DNA from: Mesostigma viride
Lineage: Eukaryota > Streptophyta > Mesostigmatophyceae > Mesostigmatales > Mesostigmataceae
Direction: 5' to 3'
Assembly: GCA_009746045.1 (NCBI GenBank)
Contig: RPFO01001715.1
Span: 1-64,000 of the forward strand
DNA: 64,000 nt
The notes under the pieces: model-generated
Seen by the model: only the letters and a program-made list of their open reading frames with translations
Databases searched by the model: none
What the model was told of the DNA's origin: nothing
Program-made: the position numbers and the translations under genes
Shown: piece after piece, positions 19,759-31,039 of the stretch
Position numbering within the stretch: position 1 is the first letter of the stretch
How the letters are laid out: each line of letters opens with the position of its first letter

Positions 19759-20375
19759 GTAAATATAACGGATCGGGTGTGGGAACGTTTTAGGCACTAG
19801 ATGTTATTTTTCTTGCGCCAACGGCCGTTGGAACCTGGAAATTAGGGTGTGATTTTTCTTGCGCCAACGGCCGTTGGAACCTGGAAATTAGTGTGTGATT
19901 TTTCTTGCGCCAACGGCCGTTGGAACCTGGAAATTAGGGTGTCATTTTTCCTGCGCCAACGGCCGTTGGAACCTGGAAATTTGGTTGATATTTTTCTTGC
20001 GCCAACGGCCGTTGGAACCTGGAAATTCGGTCGACATTTTTCTTGCGCCAACGGCCGTTGGAGCCTGGAAATTAGGGTGTGATTTTTCTTGCGCCAACGG
20101 CCGTTGGAACCTGGAAATTAGGGTGTGATTTTTCTTGCGCCAACGGCCGTTGGAACCTGGAAATTAGGGTGTGATTTTTCTTGCGCCAACGGCCGTTGGA
20201 ACCTGGAAATTAGGGTGTGATTTTTCTTGCGCCAACGGCCGTTGGAAACTGGAAATTAGGGTGTGATTTTTGTTCGGGAACGGCCGATCTTCCAAAGTGT
20301 AAGGACAAAATGTCATGTCGTGTGTTGTATGACCGTTTTTTGTCTCAAACACTGATTCACATTTCATGCATGCAG
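19759..20375 (+). other. Inferred 617-bp intron carrying palindrome array 2
   Basis: Donor AAG|GTAAATAT and acceptor cacatttcatgcatgCAG, joining phase 0 to phase 0 (..RTQK to GREAHRR..). Almost the whole interior is palindrome units. The frame reaches TAG 40 nt into the intron. Confidence 0.65.
19818..20290. repeat. Palindrome array 2: 10 units of ~46 bp plus a remnant
   Basis: Same unit as array 1, with spacing of 45-46 bp and higher homogeneity. The last complete unit at 20232 is followed by a broken copy (GGAACGGCCGATC) near 20278. Confidence 0.97.
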
Positions 20376-22788
20376 GGGAGAGAGGCGCATCGGAGGGTTG
20401 CCCTGATCGGAGGGGGGCTGAATGCAGAAGACGAGGCCGTTTCCAAAAAGTCGAGGGGGACGGCGCTGCTGGAAGTGCACAACTATTTCAAGACGCACAT
20501 GGAGGAATCCTGGGATAAGCCGGAGGTGCCCCTTCAGGACCAGAAAGAAATATGGAATTTGATTCATGGGGTTTCAAGCAGCACTGAGAAGGCAAGGAAG
20601 GACGGGGAGGGGGAGGAGGGTGGTGAGGAGCGGGTTGGAGGGCGATTGAACGAGGGTGGTTTGTCCGAATCGGAGAAAACCCAAGTCTACGACTTCATCT
20701 CGGCTGTGAAGGATGAAACGGTCGCTCCGAACGACGACAGTAGATGTGGAATGCCGATTGAGGACAAGGTGGCCAAGGAGCTTGCAGAGTTTCTGGACAT
20801 CGTGGCAGCGGACAAGCTGGACGGGGAGGGAAGGGTGATGAGGAAGGGGGGGGGATCAAACAGGAAGGGTGGAGGAGTCTAGCCCGCTTTCGATTCTGGC
20901 CGTCTATCATGGCAACCGTGAAGGCCAAACACGTTCCTCCTCAGTGCTTGTATGACCTGACATACATGGCCAAGATCTTCTGCGAGGTGATTGTCCAGCT
21001 TTTCCTGATCTACAACCGCGATTTGGGGAAATACCCCGAACCACGCCACCTCGGCTGGTTGCCGATGCAGCCTTCGGAAGCCGACAGCGCCCTTGAGAGG
21101 GTGGCCGATACGGTCGCTGTAGCTGCCAAGAGACTAAGGGCGGTTATCAGGCCAACGGGGAGGGACGATTCCACCTTCCCACTTGCACTGCTGGAGAGGA
21201 CGAATTTTTGGACGACCCACAAGGAGGAAACGAAATGGTGGGTCCTGATTGCGCCCGAACCCCCAACCGAACAGGCTGTGGTGCCCCAACCCGTACAGCC
21301 TGTGGCGGGGGCTGTGGCGGTGACGGGGGCTGTGCCGGAGGAAGGCCAAGCCGAACATGCGGAGGCAGAGGACGTCCAGTCGGGTCGCCAAAAAAAGGTG
21401 GGGGAGAAGCGGGAACCCCCGCGGAAGTTTGGGTCGGAGGAGCTGGCATCCGAAATCGAGCAGCAGGGCCCGTGGATTTCTAAGAAAGTTTACGGGTCTG
21501 ACGGGGACACGACCTGTGAGTTCATGATGAAGACTTTCGCGTGGGAGAAAAGCGATGGGCCGACACGGTTGGCTCAAGTGGTACTTAATGCAATGGAGGG
21601 GTTCGAATTTGTTGTGAAGAGGAAGGGGGGGTGAACCAGCCGGATATCAAGAATGGGATATGGCTGCTGAATTTGGAACACCACGCGAAGCTGTGGAATG
21701 ATGAGGAATTGTTGAAGGGTCGAACGGGTGCGTGGGTGGAGAAAAGGGACTGGAAGGCGGCGAAGGATTGTGGAGATTTCAATGGTGTGAAGGACGCCTG
21801 GTCGTCGTACCTAGGCGATTTTACGGGATTCTTCAACCCACCCGTGATCTTCATTGGGTCAAAGGAGCAGGTGGATGGGTTTAAGGTCCTTCTGAAGGTA
21901 CTTGGGAAGCGGCCTGAGGGGGAGGATATTTCCAATCCCAACGGCCGTTCGGGCAAGGAAATTGCGGGTGCAGCCCAGAAGCGTCCGCTGGAGACGGCAG
22001 GCGCTGGCACCAAAAAGAAACGCCGGAAGCGCGCCGCCTCGGAGACCCCCTCGGCCGAAGACGTCTCAATGGGGGATGATGAGGATGTCGGGTCACATGG
22101 GGGTGATGATGGGGAGGAGGTTGGTGATGATGGTGCCGGCGATGATGAGGGGGGCGGGAATGAGGGTGGTGATAAGGGGGGCGGGTCGAAGGACGGAGAG
22201 GGGGGGGTTCGAAGGGCGGAGAGGGGGGCGGGTCGAAGGGCGGAGAGGGGGGGGGTCGAAGGACGGAGAGGGGGGCGGGTCGAAGGGCGGAGAGGGGGGG
22301 GGTCGAAGGGCGGAGAGGGGGGCGGGTCGAAGGACGGAGAGGGGGCGGGTCGAAGGGCGGAGAGGGGAGGGGGTCGAAGGACGGAGAGGGGGGCGGAGAG
22401 AAGGGCGGAGAGGGGAGGGGGTCGAAGGGCGGAGAGGGGGGCGGGTCGAAGGGCGGAGAGGGGGGCGGGTCAAAGGGTGGAGAGGGGGGCGGGTCAAAGG
22501 GCGGAGAGGGGGGCGGGTCCAAGGGCGGAGAGGGGGGGGAGAGAAGGGTGGAGAGGGGGGCGGGTCAACCGGCGCATCGGGGGAAGGGGGGAAGGGCGGA
22601 GAGGGGGGCGGGTCGACCGGCGCATCGGGGGAAGGGGGGAAGGAGGGGGGGGAGGGGAGGGAGGCTCGAAGGGGAATTCGGGGGCGTCGGGGGGGGGATG
22701 TTGGGGCGTGCCGTCGACTACTGCAAAAAGCTCCTTTCGCCTGGCGGGCACGTTCGATCAAGAGCAACGGCTAGTCATCTGTCAAAGG
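20376..22788 (+). CDS. Large unknown gene, exon 4 (three G-run frameshifts)
   Basis: Starts GREAHRRVALIGGGLN after CAG and ends at TCAAAGG|GTAAGT in phase 1. Coding moves frame at three G-rich points: near 20845-20854 (frame stays open past the apparent TAG 20880), at the seven-G run 21625-21631, and somewhere in the G-rich repeat 22190-22690. Each is cured by one additional G. Segments include MATVKAKHVPPQCLYDLTYM, WWVLIAPEPP, an Ala/Val/Glu linker, NGIWLLNLEHHAKLWNDEEL, a basic KKKRRKR patch, an acidic Asp/Glu/Gly stretch, and a long Arg/Gly/Glu or Gly/Ser/Lys/Asp repeat. No family is recognised. Alternatively these are two or three separate short genes. Confidence 0.55.
22190..22690. repeat. 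G-rich coding minisatellite
   Basis: Short units of about 12-18 bp built on GGGTCGAAGGGCGGAGAGGG repeat irregularly for 500 bp inside exon 4 of the large gene. In the three plus frames they read Gly/Ser/Lys-rich, Arg/Ala/Glu-rich or Arg/Gly-rich protein; which is used depends on unresolved G-run indels. A later sub-block repeats GGGTCGACCGGCGCATCGGG. Confidence 0.9.
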
Positions 22789-22907
22789 GTAAGTTAATCT
22801 GAGTGAATATGGTCGGTTAAATTATGATGTTTGCATATTCCCAAGTTTGATTTGCGATTGTAATGATAACTAATTGCGCCGCTCGTCATTGCTTGTCTCA
22901 CACACAG

Positions 22908-23723
22908 GTGACGAGTCTGAAGAGGAGCCGCCAAAGGATGACGCGCATGGCGGCCCACCCAAAGGGTTTGAGGAAGATTCGGAAGAATCGGAAGAATCGG
23001 AACCTGAGGAAGCGCCACAAAGACGTGTCACAGTTACCGCAACCCAGCCCAAGCCACTAGACAAGAAAGTGCCACCACCAAGTTGGCAGCCGTGGATGGA
23101 GAATCTGGAAGGTGTGGGGGGGGAAACGGGTCGTGCCCCGCTCGCCTGTTGGATGTCCGGTTTCGGTATTGTGCAAGCACGGCGGTGAATTTTGCCAGTA
23201 TCGGAAGAACCAATCCCAGCGCCTTGATACGTTGTGGAAGCCCACGTGGGCTGCTGATTCGGTGGCTAAACTCAATGCAGACCCAATGAAGCTGGCACAC
23301 ATGCCTGATTTCCACGTCGACACGTTCCTGGTGCATGGAGTCGTTCGAAAGGTGGATAAAACGGGCGTGTGGTACGTTAAATTTTGGGCAGAAGGGTGTG
23401 ACGAAAAGGGAATCTGGATTAATGGGGAGCAGGGGACGATGCCCAACATAATTTTCAAGGTACAACAAGACGAGATGCGGAACTGTTTCAAGCCACCTGA
23501 GGGAACGTATTTGGAGTGGTGGATGGACAAGGGGTTCCTGGCGACCAGATCTTCCCCAGCGACCAGATCTTCCCCACGACTCCAAGAGAAGGGGGGAGAC
23601 CAAGCCGCAGGGCAGGGCAAACGAAAACCTCAAGGGAAGGCTGGCGCAGATGTGCGGGAGGGGGGTGTAAAGAAGCCCAGCGGACGGGCACCTGTAAAGA
23701 AACGCCTGTTAGTAGGTAGTTAG
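22908..23723 (+). CDS. Large unknown gene, final exon
   Basis: Acceptor cttgtctcacacaCAG after a 119-nt intron (22789-22907); phase 1 joins to DESEEEPPKDDAHGG, a very acidic stretch (EEDSEESEESEPEE). Near an eight-G run at 23115-23122 coding character shifts frame to CPVSVLCKHGGEFCQYRKNQ and a globular-looking part, DTFLVHGVVRKVDKTGVWYV and IWINGEQGTMPNIIFKVQQD. The end is basic and Lys/Gly-rich (GRAPVKKRLL). This shift is in the opposite sense to those in exon 4 (one G too many or two too few). The globular part might be a small beta-rich domain; I do not recognise it. Confidence 0.55.
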
Positions 23724-24235
23724 ATAGCTTGATCTGAACTCGTGTACATTTGTAAACATCGATCTGTACATCTGTCTCCAGAGCATTCACTTGAATATTC
23801 AAAGTTCAAGTGGGAATTACTGGTTGGGTTGTGCACAGGCTTGTGCACAATTTTGGCAATAATTATAATTCGTTCTATAAATAGAACTAGCGGGGTCGTG
23901 GAGAGGGTTGTGCAATTGTAAATAATCTACAACTTGTCTCACTTGCTTACCCTCCGAGTGCATGACACTATGACAAAAACAGCCAATTTTACCCCGACTT
24001 GAATAAATTTTAATAAATGTTAATAAATTTTAATAAATTTAAGCAATCTAGTAATGAAAAGTGCACGCGGAAAGCGCACTAGTGACCAAATTGCATGAAA
24101 TGGTAATGATTTCATGTGGAAACGCATTCACAATGAGCATCAATTGTCATGTATTTGTTGAAATGGCGTCTCCTCAAGTAATAAAATTTGGCATGGGTAT
24201 TGTAGATTGATTGTGGGCCCCCCCACCAGCATATT
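23724..24235. other. AT-rich 3' flank, no gene seen
   Basis: Contains a run of AATAAATTTTAATAAATGTT-like units (near 24000-24045), offering several poly(A)-type signals for the large gene, but no coding frame of note. Confidence 0.6.
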
Positions 24236-24362
24236 TTGTGATAACGTCATTATCACAAAATGTTTAAGTGTCACAAAATGTCACAAACCCACAGAAAAAC
24301 AAAATGTGATAAGGTGATAAATCACAACCACTCAGGGGAAGTGATATATCACAAAGCACGCA
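24236..24362. repeat. Cluster of TGTGATA / TCACAAAATG motifs
   Basis: About ten copies of TGTGA(T/C) or its complement within 125 bp, including TTGTGATAACG, ATTATCACAAAATG, GTGTCACAAAATGTCACA and GTGATATATCACAAAG. The same vocabulary recurs at 31.05-31.63 kb. Confidence 0.75.
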
Positions 24363-27300
24363 TAATGCACATCCGCAGCAAGGAAGTGCGTGCATGCCGC
24401 AGCAGAGATGGAGAAGGAAAAGGCCAAGGTGGGACACGGCAAGGTGGCAATGCCAGGAGAGACAACACGTGCAGCGGTACGGGGCAAGCTTTCAAAGGAT
24501 GACACCAAGAACTCGCCACTGAGAAAGTTCTTAAGCGCAGGTGACAACTTGAAAAACCAGAGGGGGGTACTGAAAGGAACTGACAAAACAAGCTGGAAAC
24601 ACCCTTAGGTGCATGATAAAATGCACCACAATGTCATGTGCCGTGGGAGACATGGTTTATTGCAAAAATATCGACTGGGATGTTAAGAAAAACACCAATA
24701 TTGAACATTCAGGGCAATCGTCATCACGGTCATCAAGTGTCAACCTCCGACCCATCGCTGGCCAAGCATCCATCATGCTGATCAAAGGTGGCATCGTCAA
24801 TATCTACACTAAATCACAACACTGCATCATGCATCCATTGCTCTGAGCTCACAACACTGGTATGATAAAATGGCAACGGGGAGTGAACATGTTCAGATGG
24901 CATGCAACAACCCGATGAAATGGCACAACTGATCAAATACGAACACCAACTGTATTGATACACACACAAGGAACGGTGCACTCAAGCATGGCTGTGGGTG
25001 GTGTGCAAAATGGACACCCACAATCATCTCACAAATGCAATATAAAATCTGTTGACCGACAAGCACAACGGGGCTCAACAGTCCTCGTCATCAAAGTCAT
25101 CATCCTCATCATCACTGAAACCATTACGAGGGCTGTCCCAGCCACCATTGCTGAAATATCTGGATGACTCTCTAGAAACAATCACAGGACACTGTCGAGT
25201 GCTACGGCAATGTGACCAAGGCTCAGAGCCTACAAAATCTGCATCCGCATGTGGCCTCTCGCCGTGTTGGACTGACGGATGTGCCCAGCCCGACTGTGTT
25301 AGGTATATTGCCTGCATGCAAGACAAAAATACATCATCCGGCAAAGCACGCATCGGTACACACAAAAATTTGTTAGTGAGATGAAGCCACGCGCTGGACG
25401 CGCCAACAACTGTCAACTTTGCATGACTTCAGTTCACTTGTATGTAAGGATGCGGGGGAGATCGCAGCAGTTGCGTGGCTATCTATGAGTACCGGCCTAG
25501 TTTTAGGACAAAGAAGGTGAGATACTGGGCCAAGAGAGAGACAGGGGTGCTCGAGAAAAAAATTGGCCATGGATGTTCACCTAAATTGTATCTACATGCC
25601 TCACAAGTTGTAGGGAACTGCACACCCAGGAATCCTCGAGTCGCAAAGGTTCCCTAACATCCCAAGAGGCCTCACAATCTACTTCATTGCAATCTCTGTA
25701 TGGTTAATACGGCAATAAGAAAGAAACGCGTGATTAGTGCCAAGAAAAAGCAAGGCCAATCAACCAACAATATGCCCCGTTACAGGTAGGATGAACTCTA
25801 ACGAGGCTGAAGGCTCTACGTCTGCAATTGACACTAGCAGGAGTCGTTCAGGGTGGGGTGTGGGGGGGAGTGGGAGGGAATGACAAAAAGCTGTGATCTG
25901 AGCAAAAAGGATAAATATGCAAAGATGCTACCCATGCAAGGAAGCGAGGCATAGTCCAGCAATGCCAGGAATGTCAGCCGAGGCTACTGGATTGCAAAGA
26001 AGGTTCTACCGACAGCGAAGGAATTGGTACGAATAATGCCAACTATTTGTAGCTGAGAGCATCACCAGCGGGCTACAAAAAAATCATGCACGGAAGCTGG
26101 AAGAACAAGGCCAATGGTGGCTGACGCGCACAGCACGTTGATAATTTGAGGAATGAGCACTACATAAAGAATGATCACCGTTGCTCACCATCAAGAATTC
26201 GCCGCGCTGGACAGGCGACCAAGAGCTTGTCGCTGCCACATGCGATGGGGCCGCGTGCAAGCCCAACGGTATTAGGCATCACAAGTACACGCGCAAAATT
26301 GACACCACAATGGCAACACAGATGCACACATACGAATGTATAACGACCGAAAGCATAAACAGAGAATCAGTTGGTTAAGACAAGGAAAGTGGCGCAAGAG
26401 CAGCCCATGTCATGCAACTCTCAATCTGAACAAGGTTATGCCCTTCATGAAAACTAAATCAGATGTCGTTTGCATAGTCTATTGACCTTGTACGAATGAG
26501 ATAGTGAAACTGCTGCAGCATTCATGGCAAGCACGGCTAACTTGGCATGAAACCGAGCGGCCCACAGCAGCCTTGGCCCTAGGGCGATACGTGAGAATGC
26601 CACGTGCGTACGGCATGCATGTTAAAGTCGATGCAAACTTATTAGTATTTCAGGCGAGGAATTCCTTGCTCACCTCAACTGGTAAAGAGTGGGCAGCTTC
26701 TGGATGTCCGAATGTGCTGTGCGTACCACTGAGCGAACAGATCGATTAAAGCTTTATTCTAGACCATGCCTATGTTTCTCCCCCGATGGCTGCTTGTAGC
26801 CTTGTCCGAGCTCGCTCCTGAATTCATTTGAGACGACGCCCTAATGGCTACATAAATCACGACGGTCATCAGTGAGCCTATGCTCCTGTTCCAACCACCA
26901 CGTGCGTTCATACAGAAGCGACATTGCTGGAAATCAAAAGGCACATAATCCCGCCTTGGCTGCGAGCCGATCGCAGCTCCCTTCCACCTTTCCCACCTGT
27001 GCAGCGTGGATAGATGTGCAACTCTGAGGTCTTTTTTTTTTCGCGTCGTCTTAACTTCAACTTCAACCGTAACACCCGCGCAACCACTGGAATTAGGGCT
27101 CGCAATTCGCCAAGTCCCATCAACGTCGCAAAGTCTGGTGTCGTCGCTCCTCCTGTCATCAATCATTAGTGCCCATTGCCCAATACTATCGTCATTACTG
27201 TCGTCATTAGAGGCCCTTTAGGCCTTTACTATCGTCAGTCACTCGCTTTGTGACGATAATAACGTACGGTAGATGGCATCAGTCGTACTTCCCGCCCCCC

Positions 27301-29133
27301 CCCCCTGCCCACGTCCCCTTCCGATTTCTCCGCTACTACATCTCGCCCCAAGTAGAAGTTTGTATTTTGCCATACATTAGGAATAACTGACTGACGAAAC
27401 TAGTAAAAAGACGACTGACATGACTCTCTAGTATCGCTTGGTTGGGACCGCTGGCCTGGAATCGTAACTGTTAGCCGTACCGTTCAGACTACAGTCCACA
27501 GCAGCCCCTAGCTTGGGAGTCTGGAATGAATGGACAAAAATCTTTCGCAACATGCGCAAGTCTGGAATCAACCCGTCAGGATCCTTGCGCAAAATTCAAA
27601 TATTACGCCGAAACCGATGGCAAACGACTAGGTGCACGCAATGGCTAAGGCAGTGAGGGGCTGAGGGTACGCTCGAGCGAAGGGGCCACCTAGTTTTATG
27701 TAACCACAGAGTGTGCAATAACAAACGGGGCTGCAGGTCCACGAAACGACGTGATTTCTCTAGCAATTGCGGCGTAGCAGTTTGGATCATGATGTAGGTG
27801 CACTTAGGATGTATGTCGAGTTTAATTAAGCATGGAGGTAGCAATGAGGGACTGAGACACATCATATCCAGTTCTGAATCAAGCCGTTCTTTACGCTGAA
27901 ACACAGCGCAAGCAAGATCTCCGGAACCTGCCGCCAAGCTCCTTAGCCGCTAAGGTTAGCAAAATTCTGCCAGCTTCTTTTACAGCGGTTAGCATGCCGT
28001 GCTCATGTGTATGAGGCCATTTCATGGCGGCCGGGTAAAGCTGGCCATGTCTTTGAGAGCTTTGAATATGTATTCTCTGAAGGCTTTCAATACCATGGTG
28101 CTTTCTGCGCTCGGCATCTTATGTGTGCCTTCGAATTGCCGTTTTCCTCTTCAATTGCGCGTGTACCTGCGGGTGACTGATACCGTTGGGCTGGCCTCAC
28201 CTGCGGCCTACCCGCGAATGGCAGGCTAGCTCCTGGTCGAGACTTGTGGTGAGTAGTGGGTACCATCGCATACCTGGAGTCTGTACTTTGTTATCGACGT
28301 GCTGTATGTGGCATTGCTAGAATGCATCCAGTTCTTCCTGTTTCTAACTCCAATTACTTGGCATTTTTGCAATCATGCTCCGCCTACATTTAAACACACA
28401 TGCGTTGCATTTTTTCATAAGGCTTCTTTGTTGTTGAAAGCCGTAAACTGTCTTTCTGCTATTTACATCCCGTCTGCCGCGACTTTCTCCGGTTTTCCCC
28501 CATTGACCCCATCTCTGCTGCACTTTCCATCAGCTCCTTTTTGTTGACAATCAGCGCTTTTAACCTTGTTAGCAAATTGTAAAAATGACACTGTCTAATA
28601 TATATGAGAAAAATCCTTGTGCCTATTTTTATTAGGAGTTCAGTCATTGGGCTCTAGGAGACATGTGTGATCAACTTTGAGGCTCGTCCTTTGGGATAAA
28701 ACCTCCAAAGAGTCACACCACTGGACAAGTTATCTTGAACCAGAACTTTTTGTTGGAACACTGACTGAGAGCAGCACGCTTAAGGTTTTGTAAGAAAATC
28801 ATTTTTTCTCTGAAACGCCATAGCTCCTTTCTAATCATTGTGATTGTGTTGCGTATTCCTTGTCAGTCAGTTAGTTATGTATTCCTTATCATGGGACAGG
28901 CGGAGGGGGGCTAATAATTCCTCATGGGGGCAGCAAGGGAGTTGGTAGCACACGCAGTTATGAGCTTTGCTTCTTTCAACATGTTGCTCATAATATCCAA
29001 TTTCGTGGTTTCTTGGTCTTTGGCATCTTCATAGTAGTAGTGCTAGGGTCTCACTTGGTCACCCTTACAATGTTAGTGCCCTTCAGCAATCTCATTTTTA
29101 GTCCAATTAGGCTTCAATGGTCATCGATTTGAA
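24363..29133. other. Gene-poor stretch
   Basis: No frame here is supported except a possible minus-strand terminal exon at 25075-25215. Short frames lack domains, codon bias or consistent splice sites. Around 27170-27250 there is a CGTCATTA/CTATCGTCA-rich patch. Confidence 0.5.
25075..25215 (-). CDS. Possible terminal exon with acidic tail
   Basis: Minus-strand frame with an acceptor-like cactcgaCAG, then CPVIVSRESSRYFSNGGWDS and an acidic end FSDDEDDDFDDEDC before TGA. Strongly acidic C-termini of this kind are common in real proteins and the segment looks coding, but I could not find an upstream partner exon. The GAT/GAC run could also be a chance microsatellite. Confidence 0.25.
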   Translation of the reverse strand, partial: SHCRSTRQCPVIVSRESSRYFSNGGWDSPRNGFSDDEDDDFDDEDC

Positions 29134-29445
29134 ATGGGAAGCGTAGTGAAGGCCGGTTCACGCCGAGAGAAACGCAGCGCTGCCGATCCAAGAGTGCAGC
29201 CGTGCACGAAGCTCGCAAAGCTGCCTGCAGCAGCACCACCACCGCCGGCAGCGCCGACAATCCTGCCCCCGACAGCACTCCCTTCAACAACCGCCACAGC
29301 ATCGGTGCCATCATCCATGTTGCCTGCGCAAAGAGCAGATGAAGACATGGCCTCGGTAGAGGCGGCGCTGGCCGCGCTCCTTGCCAAGAAGGAGGCAATG
29401 ATTGCAGCCAGAAAGGCGGCCGATGTCTCCCATGCAACCCCTGAA
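29134..29445 (+). CDS. Small two-exon gene, exon 1
   Basis: ATG 29134 opens a 104-codon exon ending at a strong donor (CCTGAA|GTAAGT) in phase 0. It encodes a basic start (GSRREKRSAADPR), an Ala/Pro/Thr-rich disordered centre and an Ala/Lys/Glu helix (MASVEAALAALLAKKEAMIA) that could form a short coiled coil. No known family. It joins in frame to the short exon at 30665. An upstream exon is possible, since the ATG has no obvious 5' context. Confidence 0.5.
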
Positions 29446-30664
29446 GTAAGTCTCAGGAGTGGGTGGGGTTGTAAACCTGGACATGGTTATGAGTGGTGTG
29501 ATTTGGGGGGTTGCAAACAGGGGTAGTTCATGAGTGGGCAGAGTGGGGGCTGTGGGAAATTGGGGTTATTTATGAGTGGAGGGGCTGTAAACTGGGTTGT
29601 TTTTTAGTGGGCTGAGCGGGGGCTGTTGGGGGGTTGTCAACCGCGTTATTTATGTGGGCTGGGCGGGGGCTGTCGGAAACTGGGATTATTTATGAGTGGG
29701 CAGTGTGTGAAACTGTTTTTTTTTTTTTTTTAACAACTGATTGAGGAGGTTGTAAACACTTGGGATTATTTATGGGGGGGGGGGGACTGTAAACTCGGTG
29801 GCATTTGAGGTGGCTGAGTGGCGCACTCGTTTTTCATAGCCCCCGGGGGCTGTGGAGAACTGGGGTTAATATGAGGGGGAGGTTGTAAACTGCATGGGTG
29901 GTTTATGAGTGGGCTGAGTGGGGGGCTGTAGGAACCTGGGGTTATTTATGAGAGGGGGGGTCTAAACTGGTGTGGTTTATGTCAGAGTGGGCTGAGTGGG
30001 GCTGTGGGAAACTGGGATAATGTGTGGGTGGGGGGTTGTATTTAACTGGATTGTTTATGAGTGGGCTGAGCAGGGGCTGTCATAAACTGGGATTATTTAT
30101 GAGTAGGCAGTGTGTGAAAAGTGGGATTTTTTTGTTTTTGATTACTGATTGAGGGGGTTGTAAACCATTGGGATTATTTATGAGGGGGGCGGGTTGGAAA
30201 CTGGGTGGTTTATGGGTGGCTGAGTGGTGACTGTGGGAAACTGGGGTTATTTATGAGAGGGGGGTCTAAACTGGGGTGGTTTATGTCAGAGTGGGCTGAG
30301 TGGGGGCTGTGGGAAACTGGGATAGTGTATGAGTGGGGGGGTCTAAACTGGGTTGTTCATGAGTGGGCTGAGCGGGGGCTGTCAGAACCTGGGATTATTT
30401 ATGAGTGGGCAGTGTGTGAAACTGGGATTTTTTTTATTTTTTTTTAATGAGTGATTGCAATTTTACAACCCCCTCATGAGGGGGTTGTAAACACTGGGAT
30501 TATGAGTTTGCGGGGGGGGAGGCCGCCTTGCTGTTCTTGAAACCCATTCAAGGATGTTCTAGGCAACACGTTGATTTTGATGTGCAACATTTCTATTGAT
30601 CGAGGCTGTGAAAGGCTATGACACATCTTGAGTGTTTAAACTTGCCTTTTTTTTCTGCTCACAG
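29446..30664 (+). repeat. Minisatellite filling the 1.2-kb intron
   Basis: From just after the donor to about 30500 the sequence is degenerate repeats of GGTTATTTATGAGTGGGCTG, AGTGGGGGCTGTGGGAAACT and GGGGGTTGTAAAC. The intron ends with a classical pyrimidine-rich acceptor (cttgccttttttttctgctcaCAG). Confidence 0.85.
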
Positions 30665-30703
30665 GGAGACAAGGTGCCGGCCTCCTCGTCGTCGTCCACT
30701 TGA
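30665..30703 (+). CDS. Small two-exon gene, exon 2 (end)
   Basis: Twelve codons, GDKVPASSSSST, then TGA, read in phase from exon 1 across GT-AG borders. The run of Ser comes from a TCG/TCC tract. Confidence 0.5.
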   Translation, partial: GDKVPASSSSST

Positions 30704-31039
30704 CATCGTCATCTAGGCACTACGGCTGCGCATGTTTGTTTTTGTTTTCTTGATCTATACCGAGCGCTTTCTTGTTCATGAATTGGTTACTAGGGTGCGG
30801 TGGCAGATGAGACAATTGACACCAACCATCCGTTCATGTTTCTTGCGCATGTGCGTTTTTTAATGCATTCCAGGAACATTCCGAGATTTCTGTCACGCAA
30901 CGACAAGCGCCAAGCCGGCGTTTGCAAATTGTCACTGATCGATAATCACTGTTGAAGAATGAAGAATCAAGACTGAAGAATGAAGATCTGTTACATTTAT
31001 CTTTATATTTGTAATAAAGAAATCGCGAGGCGTGCTTTT

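Noticed and set aside
17860-20290. CRISPR-like look of the 46-bp palindrome arrays
   Set aside because: The supposed spacers are also repeated (AACCTGGAAATTAGGGTGTG), there are no cas genes, and the setting is eukaryotic introns.
1-23723. The whole plus-strand cluster as an integrated giant-virus segment
   Set aside because: Palindrome-studded intergenic regions and F-box/MYND genes can occur in such viruses. However, no capsid, polymerase, packaging ATPase or other hallmark gene is present, and several genes appear to have spliceosomal introns.
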